Positions 1 to 6,640 of a stretch of DNA of 7,543 nucleotides are shown piece after piece. The translations under genes were made by a program, and so were the position numbers. The notes under the pieces are model-generated. The model ran no database searches. It was not told where the DNA came from and was given only the letters and a program-made list of their open reading frames with translations. Position 1 is the stretch's first letter. Each line of letters opens with the position of its first letter. Source of the stretch: Nanobdellati archaeon (GTDB lineage: Archaea; EX4484-52; JAADEF01); assembly GCA_026997215.1 (NCBI GenBank), contig JALWJP010000027.1, positions 1-7,543 on the forward strand, written 5' to 3'.

Positions 1-3
1 GTA

Positions 4-12
4 TTATATATT
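4..12 (+). promoter_or_regulatory. TATA-like box of the HD-domain gene
   Basis: An A/T-only stretch (TTATATATT) is centred 28 bp upstream of the ATG at 36. No Shine-Dalgarno sequence is present between it and the ATG. In archaea the TATA box lies about 26-28 bp before the transcription start, so this spacing implies a leaderless mRNA starting at or near the ATG. The region is A/T-rich overall, so the assignment rests on spacing. No BRE can be judged because the window begins here. Confidence 0.5.
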
Positions 13-35
13 ATTACATTGTAGTATTAGCACTC

Positions 36-764
36 ATGATCATTAAAAAAATTAAAAATCAATGGGTGAAAAGAAGTATGGAAAAATACACTGCCTCTCA
101 AATCCGAATAGAAAATGGAGTGATTTACCCTGATTTGGAAGTTTTAAAGCCTTTAAAAGAAAAAGTAGAAAACAATCCATGGCATAACAATGAGGATGTT
201 TATACTCATACAAAAAATGTTTTAACTAATTTATTTTCAACTTTAGAGTGGATTAAAGAAAACAATCCCCCATTTTACAACTATTTACAGCAAAAAGTAG
301 ATGAAAACGGAACCCTAACTTACGAAGAGGCATTAAAAATAGCGGCTTTATATCATGACGTAGGCAAGCAGTGGGTTGATCAAGTGATAAGTGAAGCGCC
401 TTCTGTAAAGGATTCACAAGGTACTTATTTTCCAGGACATGAAGCAAAAAGTGCTGAATATTTCGAGAAAGAGGGTTATAAATTATGGGGATTGACAAAT
501 AAAGAAAAGAAATTTATAACATACTTAATAAAGTATCATGGAGAACTTCACGGAATCGTATCATATAAATTAAACAAAGAAGGTAGAATGAATGATAAGT
601 TAAAAGAATGGCGTGATAAGCATAAGGATAGATCCATCTTTCTAATGATTTTAGTATATGCAGACACGGTTAATGGAGATTTAAAAGAAAACGCACCTGA
701 AGAATACGAGTTCCGGGTAAAATATTATGAAAAAGAATTTAAAGAATTTAAGAAAGATTTATAA
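36..764 (+). CDS. HD-domain phosphohydrolase-like protein
   Basis: This 242-residue soluble protein carries the HD superfamily metal-binding signature. The visible candidates are H50 and H58 (in HNNEDVYTHT), the H107-D108 doublet (ALYHDVGK), H135 (FPGHEAKS), H168 (KYHGELHG) and D210 (VYADTVNGD). HD-domain proteins are metal-dependent phosphohydrolases acting on nucleotides, cyclic nucleotides or RNA ends. The lone HD domain resembles those attached to tRNA nucleotidyltransferases, but no nucleotidyltransferase domain is present and the substrate cannot be told. All core metal ligands appear intact, so an active enzyme is expected. The ATG at 36 is preferred because a TATA-like box lies 28 bp upstream; an ATG at 78 (Met15) is the alternative. 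The stop is TAA. The last 40 bp overlap the 3' end of the convergent Nudix-like gene. Confidence 0.85.
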   Translation: MIIKKIKNQWVKRSMEKYTASQIRIENGVIYPDLEVLKPLKEKVENNPWHNNEDVYTHTKNVLTNLFSTLEWIKENNPPFYNYLQQKVDENGTLTYEEALKIAALYHDVGKQWVDQVISEAPSVKDSQGTYFPGHEAKSAEYFEKEGYKLWGLTNKEKKFITYLIKYHGELHGIVSYKLNKEGRMNDKLKEWRDKHKDRSIFLMILVYADTVNGDLKENAPEEYEFRVKYYEKEFKEFKKDL

Positions 765-1657
765 ACAATGGTTAAAGCAGATGCTATCCATTGAGCAGGA
801 ACCCATCTTGGTGTTTTATTGATTTGCCAATACCATTCTATATCTTTCCTTTTAACCACACCCCGAGGAATGTCATCAATCAGTTGAGTAAGGCAATGCA
901 TGTGCTCTTCGCTACCTATCTCAACTAGTTTGACATTCTTACCTTTATACTCCCAATTAGCTTTGATTTCGTTGCTCCCTGGATTTTTTAATATTCCATG
1001 AATAAGGAAAAGAGTTTCAGGGTGTAAATCATCTGCACTCCTACCTAAATAAGTTCCTTTAATCTTTTTCACTTCAAATTCCGCTTGTATTTCCTCTTTT
1101 ATTTCCTTGAGGATATTATCATGAAATTCCAAACAATAACTGCACATCCCTGCGGGCGTACCATATAACTCAGGATAAATGGCTAATTCTTTACTTCTCT
1201 CTCCTATGATGGTGTAAAATTTACCTTCCCCTTCTAAGATGATAGCAGAAACAGATCCAATAGAGTTTGCTAACTCATTGTAGGTAAAAGGATTAAACAG
1301 GTCTTTACTATTATTCACAACACGCTCATTTCTATTAGTTGCTAAGAATACACTATATTTAACAGGCTGCACAACAAATACTTCTTTCTCCTCGCCAGCA
1401 TAATGATTACACAATCTCCAATGAGTTCCATCATATTTCATCTTATTCTTAGCCTCTTTTAACCCCTTTTTAAAATAATTAACAACCTCGCCTTCAAAAA
1501 TAGGCTCAAATAACTCATGAGATAATATGCGCATTTGTAAGCCCTTAACCTCTTTTATATTGCTATAAACGTCCTGTAAGGATGAATATCGAGTTAATAG
1601 AGGAACATGCCTATATAGCCTTTCTAACTCCTTTAACAAAAGTTCTGCATCACTCAT
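725..1657 (-). CDS. Nudix-like hydrolase with a long N-terminal extension
   Basis: This 310-residue protein has a Nudix-type core at about residues 100-250. A strand region (SAIILEGEGKFYTIIGERS, 137-155) precedes a Nudix box at about 170-192, with G170, E177 and the helix KEIKEEI (184-190). The REUXEE arginine is replaced by lysine, but the metal-binding glutamates E185, E188 and E189 are present. Spacing in the box differs by one residue from the textbook GX5EX7REUXEE. Nudix enzymes hydrolyse nucleoside diphosphates linked to another moiety; the substrate here is unknown. The N-terminal ~100 residues and the Trp-rich C-terminal end are not recognised. A CxxC (C172, C175) sits inside the Nudix loop. 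The ATG at 1657 has a weak SD-like AGGGG about 8 nt upstream. The 3' end overlaps the HD gene by 40 bp. An inactive Nudix-fold sensor is possible. Confidence 0.7.
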   Translation of the reverse strand: MSDAELLLKELERLYRHVPLLTRYSSLQDVYSNIKEVKGLQMRILSHELFEPIFEGEVVNYFKKGLKEAKNKMKYDGTHWRLCNHYAGEEKEVFVVQPVKYSVFLATNRNERVVNNSKDLFNPFTYNELANSIGSVSAIILEGEGKFYTIIGERSKELAIYPELYGTPAGMCSYCLEFHDNILKEIKEEIQAEFEVKKIKGTYLGRSADDLHPETLFLIHGILKNPGSNEIKANWEYKGKNVKLVEIGSEEHMHCLTQLIDDIPRGVVKRKDIEWYWQINKTPRWVPAQWIASALTIVYKSFLNSLNSFS

Positions 1658-1670
1658 CTATATCGCCCCT

Positions 1671-1687
1671 AATAATATACTATATTC
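1671..1687 (-). promoter_or_regulatory. Possible TATA region of the Nudix-like gene
   Basis: On the minus strand, an A/T-rich stretch (GAATATAGTATATTATT) lies roughly 15-30 bp upstream of the Nudix-like ATG, followed by AGGGG about 8 nt before the ATG. It would place transcription initiation at or very near the start codon. The region is so A/T-rich that the exact box is uncertain. A second candidate (around 1698-1710) overlaps the rightward promoter. Confidence 0.3.
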
Positions 1688-1699
1688 GAGTAGTTAATT

Positions 1700-1709
1700 T
1701 TTTAAATAT
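1700..1709 (+). promoter_or_regulatory. TATA-like box of the 1750-3537 operon
   Basis: The sequence TTTTAAATAT-type element here would set a transcription start about 25 bp downstream, near 1728-1732. That leaves a short leader of about 20 nt that just contains the Shine-Dalgarno sequence. A second A/T-rich box (TTATAATAT, around 1718-1726) is too close to the ribosome binding site to leave it in the transcript. The assignment rests on spacing only. Confidence 0.4.
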
Positions 1710-1733
1710 TTTCACGTTATAATATCTTATAAC

Positions 1734-1743
1734 AAGGAGGTGA
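1734..1743 (+). promoter_or_regulatory. Strong Shine-Dalgarno sequence
   Basis: AAGGAGGTGA is an essentially full complement of the 16S rRNA 3' end, placed 6 nt before the ATG at 1750. It is by far the strongest ribosome binding site in the window and fixes the start of the 63-residue gene. It contrasts with the SD-less starts of the HD, dedA, taw3 and ATPase genes. Confidence 0.85.
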
Positions 1744-1749
1744 AAAGAG

Positions 1750-1941
1750 ATGGCAAACGAAATCTATACTATAGAGGGGAAAAAGTACACAGAAAAAGAA
1801 TTGCTATATATAAACCCTCTATCTGAGGTAGGGAACACTCCAGAGAAACAAGAAGAATTGAAGAAATACATCATGAGAGCATTTGGAGGCAAAAATTACA
1901 AAGAAAGTTGGATGAGATTTGCCATAGCATGCTCCAAGTAA
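1750..1941 (+). CDS. Small uncharacterised protein, 63 residues
   Basis: I do not recognise this protein. It is small, soluble and charged, with no signal peptide or membrane segment. The N-terminal part reads as a short beta hairpin (IYTIEGKKYTEKEL, residues 5-18). A probable helix rich in Glu and Lys follows (TPEKQEELKKYIMRAF, 30-45), then an aromatic C-terminal segment (ESWMRFAIACSK). It is convincing as a gene because of the near-perfect Shine-Dalgarno sequence, the ATG start, the TAA stop, and the next gene starting 10 bp downstream with its own SD overlapping this stop. It is the first gene of an operon with the 243-residue protein and a sugar transporter. The strong translation signal suggests it is made in excess over its neighbours, as for a small binding partner or regulator; that is inference. 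Confidence 0.75.
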   Translation: MANEIYTIEGKKYTEKELLYINPLSEVGNTPEKQEELKKYIMRAFGGKNYKESWMRFAIACSK

Positions 1942-1951
1942 GGGGAATCGC

Positions 1952-2683
1952 ATGAATTTCCAACAGATCGTTAATGCAATAAAAGAGGTAATGGTTTCTC
2001 CATCTATATGGAAATGTCGTTACAGGATAGATCTTGAAGAAATTAAGAGTATGTTAAAGGTTGCTGAATACAATTTAAAGCAAAAATATGGGCAAGATCA
2101 TAATTACACATTTATAGTATCTCAACCATCTCCACAACCTTACGATATTAAAGTGCAGAAGGAAAGATTACACATTATAGAAGAATTTGAAAATAGACCA
2201 ATATGGTGGGAATTAAGTATAGGTAAAGAATCTTACAAGGAATATCTTGATCCAACAAACCTTATTCCTGAACTAATAACTCTCTACAACCTACTGGCTT
2301 TAGGAGATAAAGAAAGTATTCTTAGAAGGAATAACGAATATTATCCCCTAGTAGGAGCGCCTACTACATACAAATGGCAACACTGGTATAATGATGAAAT
2401 AATAAGAATTAATACAAAAAAGGAGTGGTTAATTGGAGTTTTTATAATACGGTTTTTATTATACCACAAACCTTTAACATATTTGCAGTTAGAGGTTGCT
2501 AAGAAAGAATCTTATGCTCCCTTCCTTAAGTATCTTAGGAAGTATCCTCAAGTTGAAATAAAAGAACTACCAAACCATATAAAGGTAGAGATACCTTTTT
2601 ACTCCAGAAGATCAGAAAAGTATAAAGAAGTCGATTTAAGATTGTTAGCAAAAGAACTCTCTCTTTCACCATTTAAGAGATAG
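1952..2683 (+). CDS. Uncharacterised protein, 243 residues, possible C-terminal winged helix
   Basis: No family is recognised. The protein is soluble and rich in aromatic residues, with paired Trp at 85-86 (RPIWWELSIG) and a WQHWY segment at 142-146. The C-terminal part (about 158-215) reads as a winged-helix-like module: a helix (WLIGVFIIRFLLYHK), a second helix (TYLQLEVAKK), a helix ending in FLKYLRKYP, then paired strands (VEIKEL and IKVEIP). This is pattern reading, not a family match. The start is supported by AGGGG at 1941-1945, six bases before the ATG and overlapping the TAA of the 63-residue gene. The stop is TAG, one of only two in-frame TAGs in the window. Reading it as sense would add five residues and end at a TGA overlapping the next ATG. 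A DNA-binding regulator of the operon is possible but unproven. Confidence 0.8.
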   Translation: MNFQQIVNAIKEVMVSPSIWKCRYRIDLEEIKSMLKVAEYNLKQKYGQDHNYTFIVSQPSPQPYDIKVQKERLHIIEEFENRPIWWELSIGKESYKEYLDPTNLIPELITLYNLLALGDKESILRRNNEYYPLVGAPTTYKWQHWYNDEIIRINTKKEWLIGVFIIRFLLYHKPLTYLQLEVAKKESYAPFLKYLRKYPQVEIKELPNHIKVEIPFYSRRSEKYKEVDLRLLAKELSLSPFKR

Positions 2684-2688
2684 AGGGA
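2682..2688 (+). promoter_or_regulatory. Shine-Dalgarno sequence of the transporter gene
   Basis: AGAGGGA lies six bases before the ATG at 2695 and overlaps the TAG stop of the preceding gene. It supports ATG 2695 as the transporter start and translation as part of the operon. Met5 (2707) is the next ATG but has no comparable signal. Confidence 0.6.
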
Positions 2689-2694
2689 TAAAAA

Positions 2695-3537
2695 ATGAGT
2701 TTAAGTATGGGCTTAATAGCTGTTGCGATCTCGGCAATTGGATGGGGCTCTTACCTTGTTCCGATGAAAAAGGTTAAAAATTACGATCCTTATTTCTTTC
2801 AGTTTTTAATGGGTTTTGCAATATTTTTAAGTAGCGTTATTTATGCATTTATATCGAGACATATAATATTTTCATATTATGGAATAATAGCAGGAGTGCT
2901 ATGGAGCATAGGCAATATCCTTTCTATCTTAGCAGTTAAATACGGAGGATTATCAAGAGCAGCACCTTTATGGATGAGCATAGGATCTGCCTCATCCTTT
3001 ATTGTAGGTATTACTCTTCTTAAAGAATCTATTAGCAACATATACATAGCTTCTCTTGGTATTATTTTCCTTATAAGCGGTGTTGTTATCATCTCTCGAA
3101 CAAAATCAGAGGAATCAAAAGGAATCAAAGGATTGTTATTAGCAATATTAGCAGGTATAGTTTTCGGAGTTTATTTAGTCCCATTAAAACTCTCTCAACA
3201 TTCATCTCAAGAGTTCTTGCTATCGATGACATTAGGCATATTTTTATCTACTTTTATAATATGGCTATTATTAGGAAGAAAGGTGCAGCAACATATTGTC
3301 TTACCTGGTATTCTTTCAGGAATGATATAGAATATTGCTAATTTCTCAAGTTTTTATGCTATATTAAATTTAGGATTAGCAGTAGGCTTTCCTTTAACCC
3401 AAACATCTCTTTTCATATCAATATTATGGGGTTTACTATTCTTTAAAGAAATAAAAGAAAAATCGCATATTTTAAAAGTAATAGGAGGCGGCATAATATT
3501 ATTCTTAGGAGCCTTTTTACTTATTCTTTCCTTGTAA
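2695..3537 (+). pseudogene. GRP/TMEM144-like sugar transporter interrupted by one in-frame TAG
   Basis: The full frame is 280 codons, the usual length of ten-helix GRP/EamA-type transporters, which move sugars or related solutes across the membrane. It has the expected two internal repeats. GWGSYLVPMKK (16-26) matches VFGVYLVPLK (156-165), and GVLWSIGN (67-74) matches GMI-stop-NIAN (209-216). The TAG at 3328-3330 is codon 212 and aligns with W70, so the ancestral codon was probably TGG and one G-to-A change explains it. After it the frame stays open for 68 codons (3331-3534), giving two or three more good helices and a TAA at 3535-3537. No frameshift or decay is visible. The truncated product (211 residues, 2695-3330) would lack the end of the second repeat and probably not work. 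Recent nonsense mutation, sequencing error, suppression or TAG recoding are all possible. The 3' end overlaps gatE by 21 bp. Confidence 0.85.
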
Positions 3538-5325
3538 CTGAGTTAGTTTCTTAGCCACCTCTGCAATATCAACCCTTCCTTCATACTTCTGCCTTACATA
3601 AGCCATTGCATCTTTGAAAGCCATATCTTTTACTTCCTCAAGCACCTTTGCAACCTCAATCTTCTCGTACCTTTTCAATATCTCGTCTAAATCATTGCCA
3701 TTGTTAAGGTCCCTTAACGCTAAACTCACACCTTCCTTTGTTATTTTCCCTTCCATATAAGCTTTAATCAAAAGATGGGATTTAGGCAATAATTTCATAA
3801 AATCGAAACCGTATTCTCTCTCTTTTCCTTTAATCTCTGTAAGCAAGAGTTTTACAACTTTTTTAACATCAATCTCGTTGCGGTACTCTAAAAAGTAATC
3901 CAAATATTTTGAATTAACAAGTTGCTTAACTAACTCCTCATTACCCACTACATCTGAAAGGTAATGAAGTATCTCATCTTTTGTTGGCATGCTCATCTCA
4001 TCAATTTCCTTCATTAATTCAGAAGTTACAGGAATAGGTGGCACGTCAGTTTCAGGATACATCCTTGCTGCTCCAGGCAACTTTCTTAAATAACTTGTAT
4101 CTCCAGTTTCCTCTACTTTTCTAGTCTCCTCAGGAACTCTTTGCATTAAAACATTTAACCTCTCAACTATTGCATCTCTTACTTCATCAGCTATGTCCTT
4201 AGCACCTATTACAAATACATAAAGGTCTTGCGATGCTAATAGATCATCAACATCCTTCTCGATGCGGTACTTTCTAATATCTTCATCTGTATGTATAAAA
4301 CCTTTAGCCTTAGTTACTGCTTTAACATAACCTGCAATCTCGTTACCTAATGTTTTAGTAGGAGTAATCTTTAAACCGAAAATACCACGGAAATTTTCAA
4401 TGCTGAAAGCCCATACTTCTTTCCCTTTAAATAACTTAGATTCTGAGTTCTTAAATCTCTCACTCACATTGATAAGATTGCTTACCCTCAACTTTTTGCC
4501 TTTCATTAGCTCCTGAAACTTTATCAAAGATAGCTGTCTTATAACTTCCTTCCTCACAATAACAGGTATAAGATCAAGATCCTGCACACCTTTAATCTCA
4601 ACCCTTGCTCCTTGAGCAATAGAAATATTAAGGTCCTGTCTTATGCTACCTAAACCACGCTGGAAGAATCCTGTAAACTTCAAAGTTTCGCCTAATAATT
4701 TAGCGGTCTCATATGCATCCTTATCGTCTTTTATCGTAGGTGTTGTAGCTATTTCCACTAAACCTATACCTAACCGACGCAAATCATAAACATCCTTCTC
4801 GCTACTTCTCTCAATAATTTGAGCACTTTCTTCTTCCAAGCAAATGGTTTCGATGCCTACATGATCATTAAGTTTTCCATTAATGCCAACTAAAGCTGTT
4901 CTTTGAAATCCCGAGGTGTTACTGCCGTCAACCACTATCTTTCTCATAAATATGATTTCATTTGGCAAAGAACAAGAAAAATACTTCGCTAATTTTAAAG
5001 TCTTTTTAACCAAATCAGGATTTGCATGGTAAGGTGGTTGCTCATCCATCTCAACTAAGCATACACCTTTATCGTAAACCACATACTCATAATACTTCCT
5101 TTTTTTAAATGCTTCTAATGCTGCTTGATCTATACTGCCTTGCTCAGACTGAGAAATTCTTAACTCACGTAGGAATCGTGAAGTTTCTTTAGCATCTTCT
5201 GTTCCTTCCGCATCGCATAAACAAAATAGTTTTTTACCCTTCATTCTCCTATGTATCTCTAATCCACATTTAAAGCCAATGGCTTGATAATCAATATGCT
5301 TGGGTAATAAAGAGTTAGCATCCAT
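3517..5325 (-). CDS. gatE: Glutamyl-tRNA(Gln) amidotransferase subunit E
   Basis: GatE pairs with the asparaginase-like GatD to convert Glu-tRNA(Gln) to Gln-tRNA(Gln) in archaea. GatE phosphorylates the mischarged glutamate and transfers the ammonia that GatD releases. At 602 residues it is close to family length. The GatB/GatE cradle is clear: CGLEIH (20-25), VDGSNTSGFQRT (132-143), RRLGIGLVEIATTP (183-196), GSIRQDLNISI (226-236), GARVEIKGVQ (239-248) and GAARMYPETDVPP (418-430). Between about 270 and 400 lies the insertion domain related to the AspRS GAD domain, which distinguishes GatE from bacterial GatB. The remainder is the helical and YqeY-like tail that grips tRNA. gatD is not in the window. 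The ATG follows the dedA stop by one base with no SD visible, so translation is probably coupled to dedA. The stop is TAA. Confidence 0.97.
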   Translation of the reverse strand: MDANSLLPKHIDYQAIGFKCGLEIHRRMKGKKLFCLCDAEGTEDAKETSRFLRELRISQSEQGSIDQAALEAFKKRKYYEYVVYDKGVCLVEMDEQPPYHANPDLVKKTLKLAKYFSCSLPNEIIFMRKIVVDGSNTSGFQRTALVGINGKLNDHVGIETICLEEESAQIIERSSEKDVYDLRRLGIGLVEIATTPTIKDDKDAYETAKLLGETLKFTGFFQRGLGSIRQDLNISIAQGARVEIKGVQDLDLIPVIVRKEVIRQLSLIKFQELMKGKKLRVSNLINVSERFKNSESKLFKGKEVWAFSIENFRGIFGLKITPTKTLGNEIAGYVKAVTKAKGFIHTDEDIRKYRIEKDVDDLLASQDLYVFVIGAKDIADEVRDAIVERLNVLMQRVPEETRKVEETGDTSYLRKLPGAARMYPETDVPPIPVTSELMKEIDEMSMPTKDEILHYLSDVVGNEELVKQLVNSKYLDYFLEYRNEIDVKKVVKLLLTEIKGKEREYGFDFMKLLPKSHLLIKAYMEGKITKEGVSLALRDLNNGNDLDEILKRYEKIEVAKVLEEVKDMAFKDAMAYVRQKYEGRVDIAEVAKKLTQLQGKNK

Positions 5326-5326
5326 A

Positions 5327-5959
5327 TTATGTGTTGGGTGAAGAACCTTTAAAAACCTTTAATTTCAATAAAAAATAAATAATAAGCAACACAATTACAA
5401 AAACCATTAAACCATAAGTTATTTCTTTGAGATAAGCATTCACAAGATCTATGTTTTCACCAATATAATATCCTAACAAAGTTAAAATAATAATCCAAAT
5501 GCTTGCACCTGCTAAAGTATAAAGCAAAAATTTCTTTTTGTTCATTGCAGCAATACCTGGAGGAAAAGAAATATATTGACGCAATCCAGGGATTAACCTG
5601 CCAATAAAAGTAATTATTTCTCCGTGGAGGTTAAATTTTTCCTCCATCCACTCTAATTTCTTATTATCTATTAGCAAATACCTACCCCATTTATACAGAA
5701 AAGGTCTGCCAAGTTTATAACCTAAATAATAGTTGAATAAAGCGCCCAGCACACTACCGATCACACCTGCTAAAATAACCATAAAAAGATTCATTTTACC
5801 TTGCTGAGCCAAATAACCTGCAGGAATCATAACAATCTCAGAAGGAAAAGGAAAAAAGGAACTTTCCAGAAACATTAAGAACACAATACCCAAATACCCT
5901 AAAGAGTTTATAACATTAACTGCATACGAACTTGCTAATACAACATAGTTTTCAAGCAT
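5327..5959 (-). CDS. DedA-family (SNARE-associated) membrane protein
   Basis: This 210-residue integral membrane protein has the DedA signature. A first re-entrant segment (FLESSFFPFPSEIVMIPAG, 30-48) carries E32 and E41. A Gly-rich helix (GSVLGALFNYYLGYKLG, 68-84) follows. The second motif FIGRLIPGLRQYISFPPG (118-135) carries R121 and R127. Several hydrophobic helices follow, the last at about 182-199. DedA proteins are membrane lipid transporters; characterised members return undecaprenyl phosphate or other phospholipids across the membrane. In an archaeon a dolichyl phosphate-type carrier or archaeal phospholipid is a reasonable guess. All key acidic and basic residues are kept. It is first in the dedA-gatE operon, with gatE starting one base after its TAA. 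Its ATG has no SD but lies 26 bp from a TTTTAAAA box, consistent with a leaderless transcript. Confidence 0.93.
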   Translation of the reverse strand: MLENYVVLASSYAVNVINSLGYLGIVFLMFLESSFFPFPSEIVMIPAGYLAQQGKMNLFMVILAGVIGSVLGALFNYYLGYKLGRPFLYKWGRYLLIDNKKLEWMEEKFNLHGEIITFIGRLIPGLRQYISFPPGIAAMNKKKFLLYTLAGASIWIIILTLLGYYIGENIDLVNAYLKEITYGLMVFVIVLLIIYFLLKLKVFKGSSPNT

Positions 5960-5961
5960 AC

Positions 5962-5969
5962 TTTTAAAA
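5962..5969 (+). promoter_or_regulatory. TATA box for taw3 (palindromic TTTTAAAA)
   Basis: TTTTAAAA is centred about 28 bp upstream of the taw3 ATG at 5994, with no Shine-Dalgarno sequence in between. This predicts a transcript starting at the ATG. The box begins only 2 bp beyond the dedA start codon, so it also covers the predicted dedA initiation site. Confidence 0.65.
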
Positions 5970-5981
5970 CTTATTGCATTC

Positions 5982-5989
5982 TTTTAAAA
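5982..5989 (-). promoter_or_regulatory. TATA box for dedA-gatE (palindromic TTTTAAAA)
   Basis: A second, identical TTTTAAAA is centred about 26 bp from the dedA ATG on the minus strand, again with no SD. It predicts a leaderless dedA-gatE mRNA. It is exactly 20 bp from the taw3 box and sits just 4 bp before the taw3 ATG. Confidence 0.65.
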
Positions 5990-5993
5990 GATT

Positions 5994-6566
5994 ATGGATT
6001 TTGATGAGTACAAAGCAATAGCCCTGAAAGATTTAGAAGAAGCAAAAGATCGCAATTTAGTGGATCAGCCAATAATACCTTACTTAGACATGATAAATAA
6101 GCATAAAGATTTTTATACAACATCTTCATGCTACGGTAGAATAACCGTGGATTTAGTACCCTTTAAAGAAAATAAAAAAGAACATAAATGGTTAGGAAAA
6201 TGGCATAGAACAGTGAAAGTAGAGGAAATTAAGCAAGTAATAGAATGGGAAAAAGGTAAAATTACTTGGCTGAAGCAAGATTCATTTATTATTCACATAG
6301 GTATTAGAGATTTGCCCACAGCCGAAAGATTTTTAGATTTAGCAAGAAATAAAGCTGGATTAAAAAGAAGTGGAATAATGCAAATAAAACCGAGAATAAT
6401 GGTAGAACTCATTGGTTTGGATAATTTAGCAACACCCTTGTTTTATGAGGACAAAGAGATTGTAAGAGATTACGAAAGTTTAATAAAAATAGCAAACAAA
6501 AAATTCAAAAGAAATGAAGAAAGGCTACGACATTTCATGAATTTATTTGAAAAAGAATTTTTCTAA
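5994..6566 (+). CDS. taw3: tRNA wybutosine-synthesising protein Taw3/TYW3
   Basis: TYW3/Taw3 enzymes use S-adenosylmethionine to methylate N4 of the tricyclic imidazopurine made from G37 of tRNA-Phe, one step in wyosine-type modification that supports reading frame. The protein (190 residues, usual length) shows the family motifs: YTTSSCYGRI (41-50), the KWHR segment (69-72), FIIHIGI (98-104), an A-ERFLDLA helix (110-117), and GLKRSGI (122-128), followed by MVELIGLDNLATPLF with conserved E138 and P148. No SD precedes the ATG; a TATA box 28 bp upstream predicts a leaderless mRNA. The stop is TAA, and tRNA-Val(CAC) begins two bases downstream on the same strand. Other wyosine genes (taw1, taw2, trm5) are not in the window, so only this step can be asserted. 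Confidence 0.95.
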   Translation: MDFDEYKAIALKDLEEAKDRNLVDQPIIPYLDMINKHKDFYTTSSCYGRITVDLVPFKENKKEHKWLGKWHRTVKVEEIKQVIEWEKGKITWLKQDSFIIHIGIRDLPTAERFLDLARNKAGLKRSGIMQIKPRIMVELIGLDNLATPLFYEDKEIVRDYESLIKIANKKFKRNEERLRHFMNLFEKEFF

Positions 6567-6567
6567 A

Positions 6568-6640
6568 GGGCCGGTGGTCTAGTGGTTATGACGCCGCCCT
6601 CACACGGCGGAGGTCCCCGGTTCGAATCCGGGCCGGCCCA
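6568..6640 (+). tRNA. tRNA-Val, anticodon CAC
   Basis: The 73-nt cloverleaf is complete and intronless. The acceptor stem pairs GGGCCGG (6568-6574) with CCGGCCC (6633-6639). The anticodon stem pairs CCGCC (6594-6598) with GGCGG (6606-6610) around loop CTCACAC, giving anticodon CAC, which reads the valine codon GUG. The T stem CCCGG/CCGGG surrounds loop TTCGAAT (6621-6627). The discriminator is A6640. The CCA end is not encoded, so it must be added by the CCA enzyme. The gene begins two bases after the taw3 TAA. A T/A-rich stretch inside the last taw3 codons (about 6540-6548) is centred 24 bp upstream and could be its own TATA box; cotranscription with taw3 is the alternative. Confidence 0.97.

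Noticed and set aside
253..498. 81-codon open frame on the minus strand
   Set aside because: It lies wholly inside the HD-domain gene, antisense to its metal-binding motifs, with no promoter, SD or recognisable protein features.
1716..1727. Bacterial-type -10 box (TATAAT)
   Set aside because: The gene content is archaeal, there is no matching -35, and a start from here would cut off the Shine-Dalgarno sequence.
2877..3128. 83-codon open frame on the minus strand
   Set aside because: It is antisense to the transporter's membrane segments, with no translation signals of its own; a shadow of the real frame.
3331..3537. Separate small gene downstream of the transporter TAG
   Set aside because: It has no start codon or SD near its beginning, and its sequence aligns with the end of the transporter's own first repeat, so it is the C-terminus of the interrupted gene.
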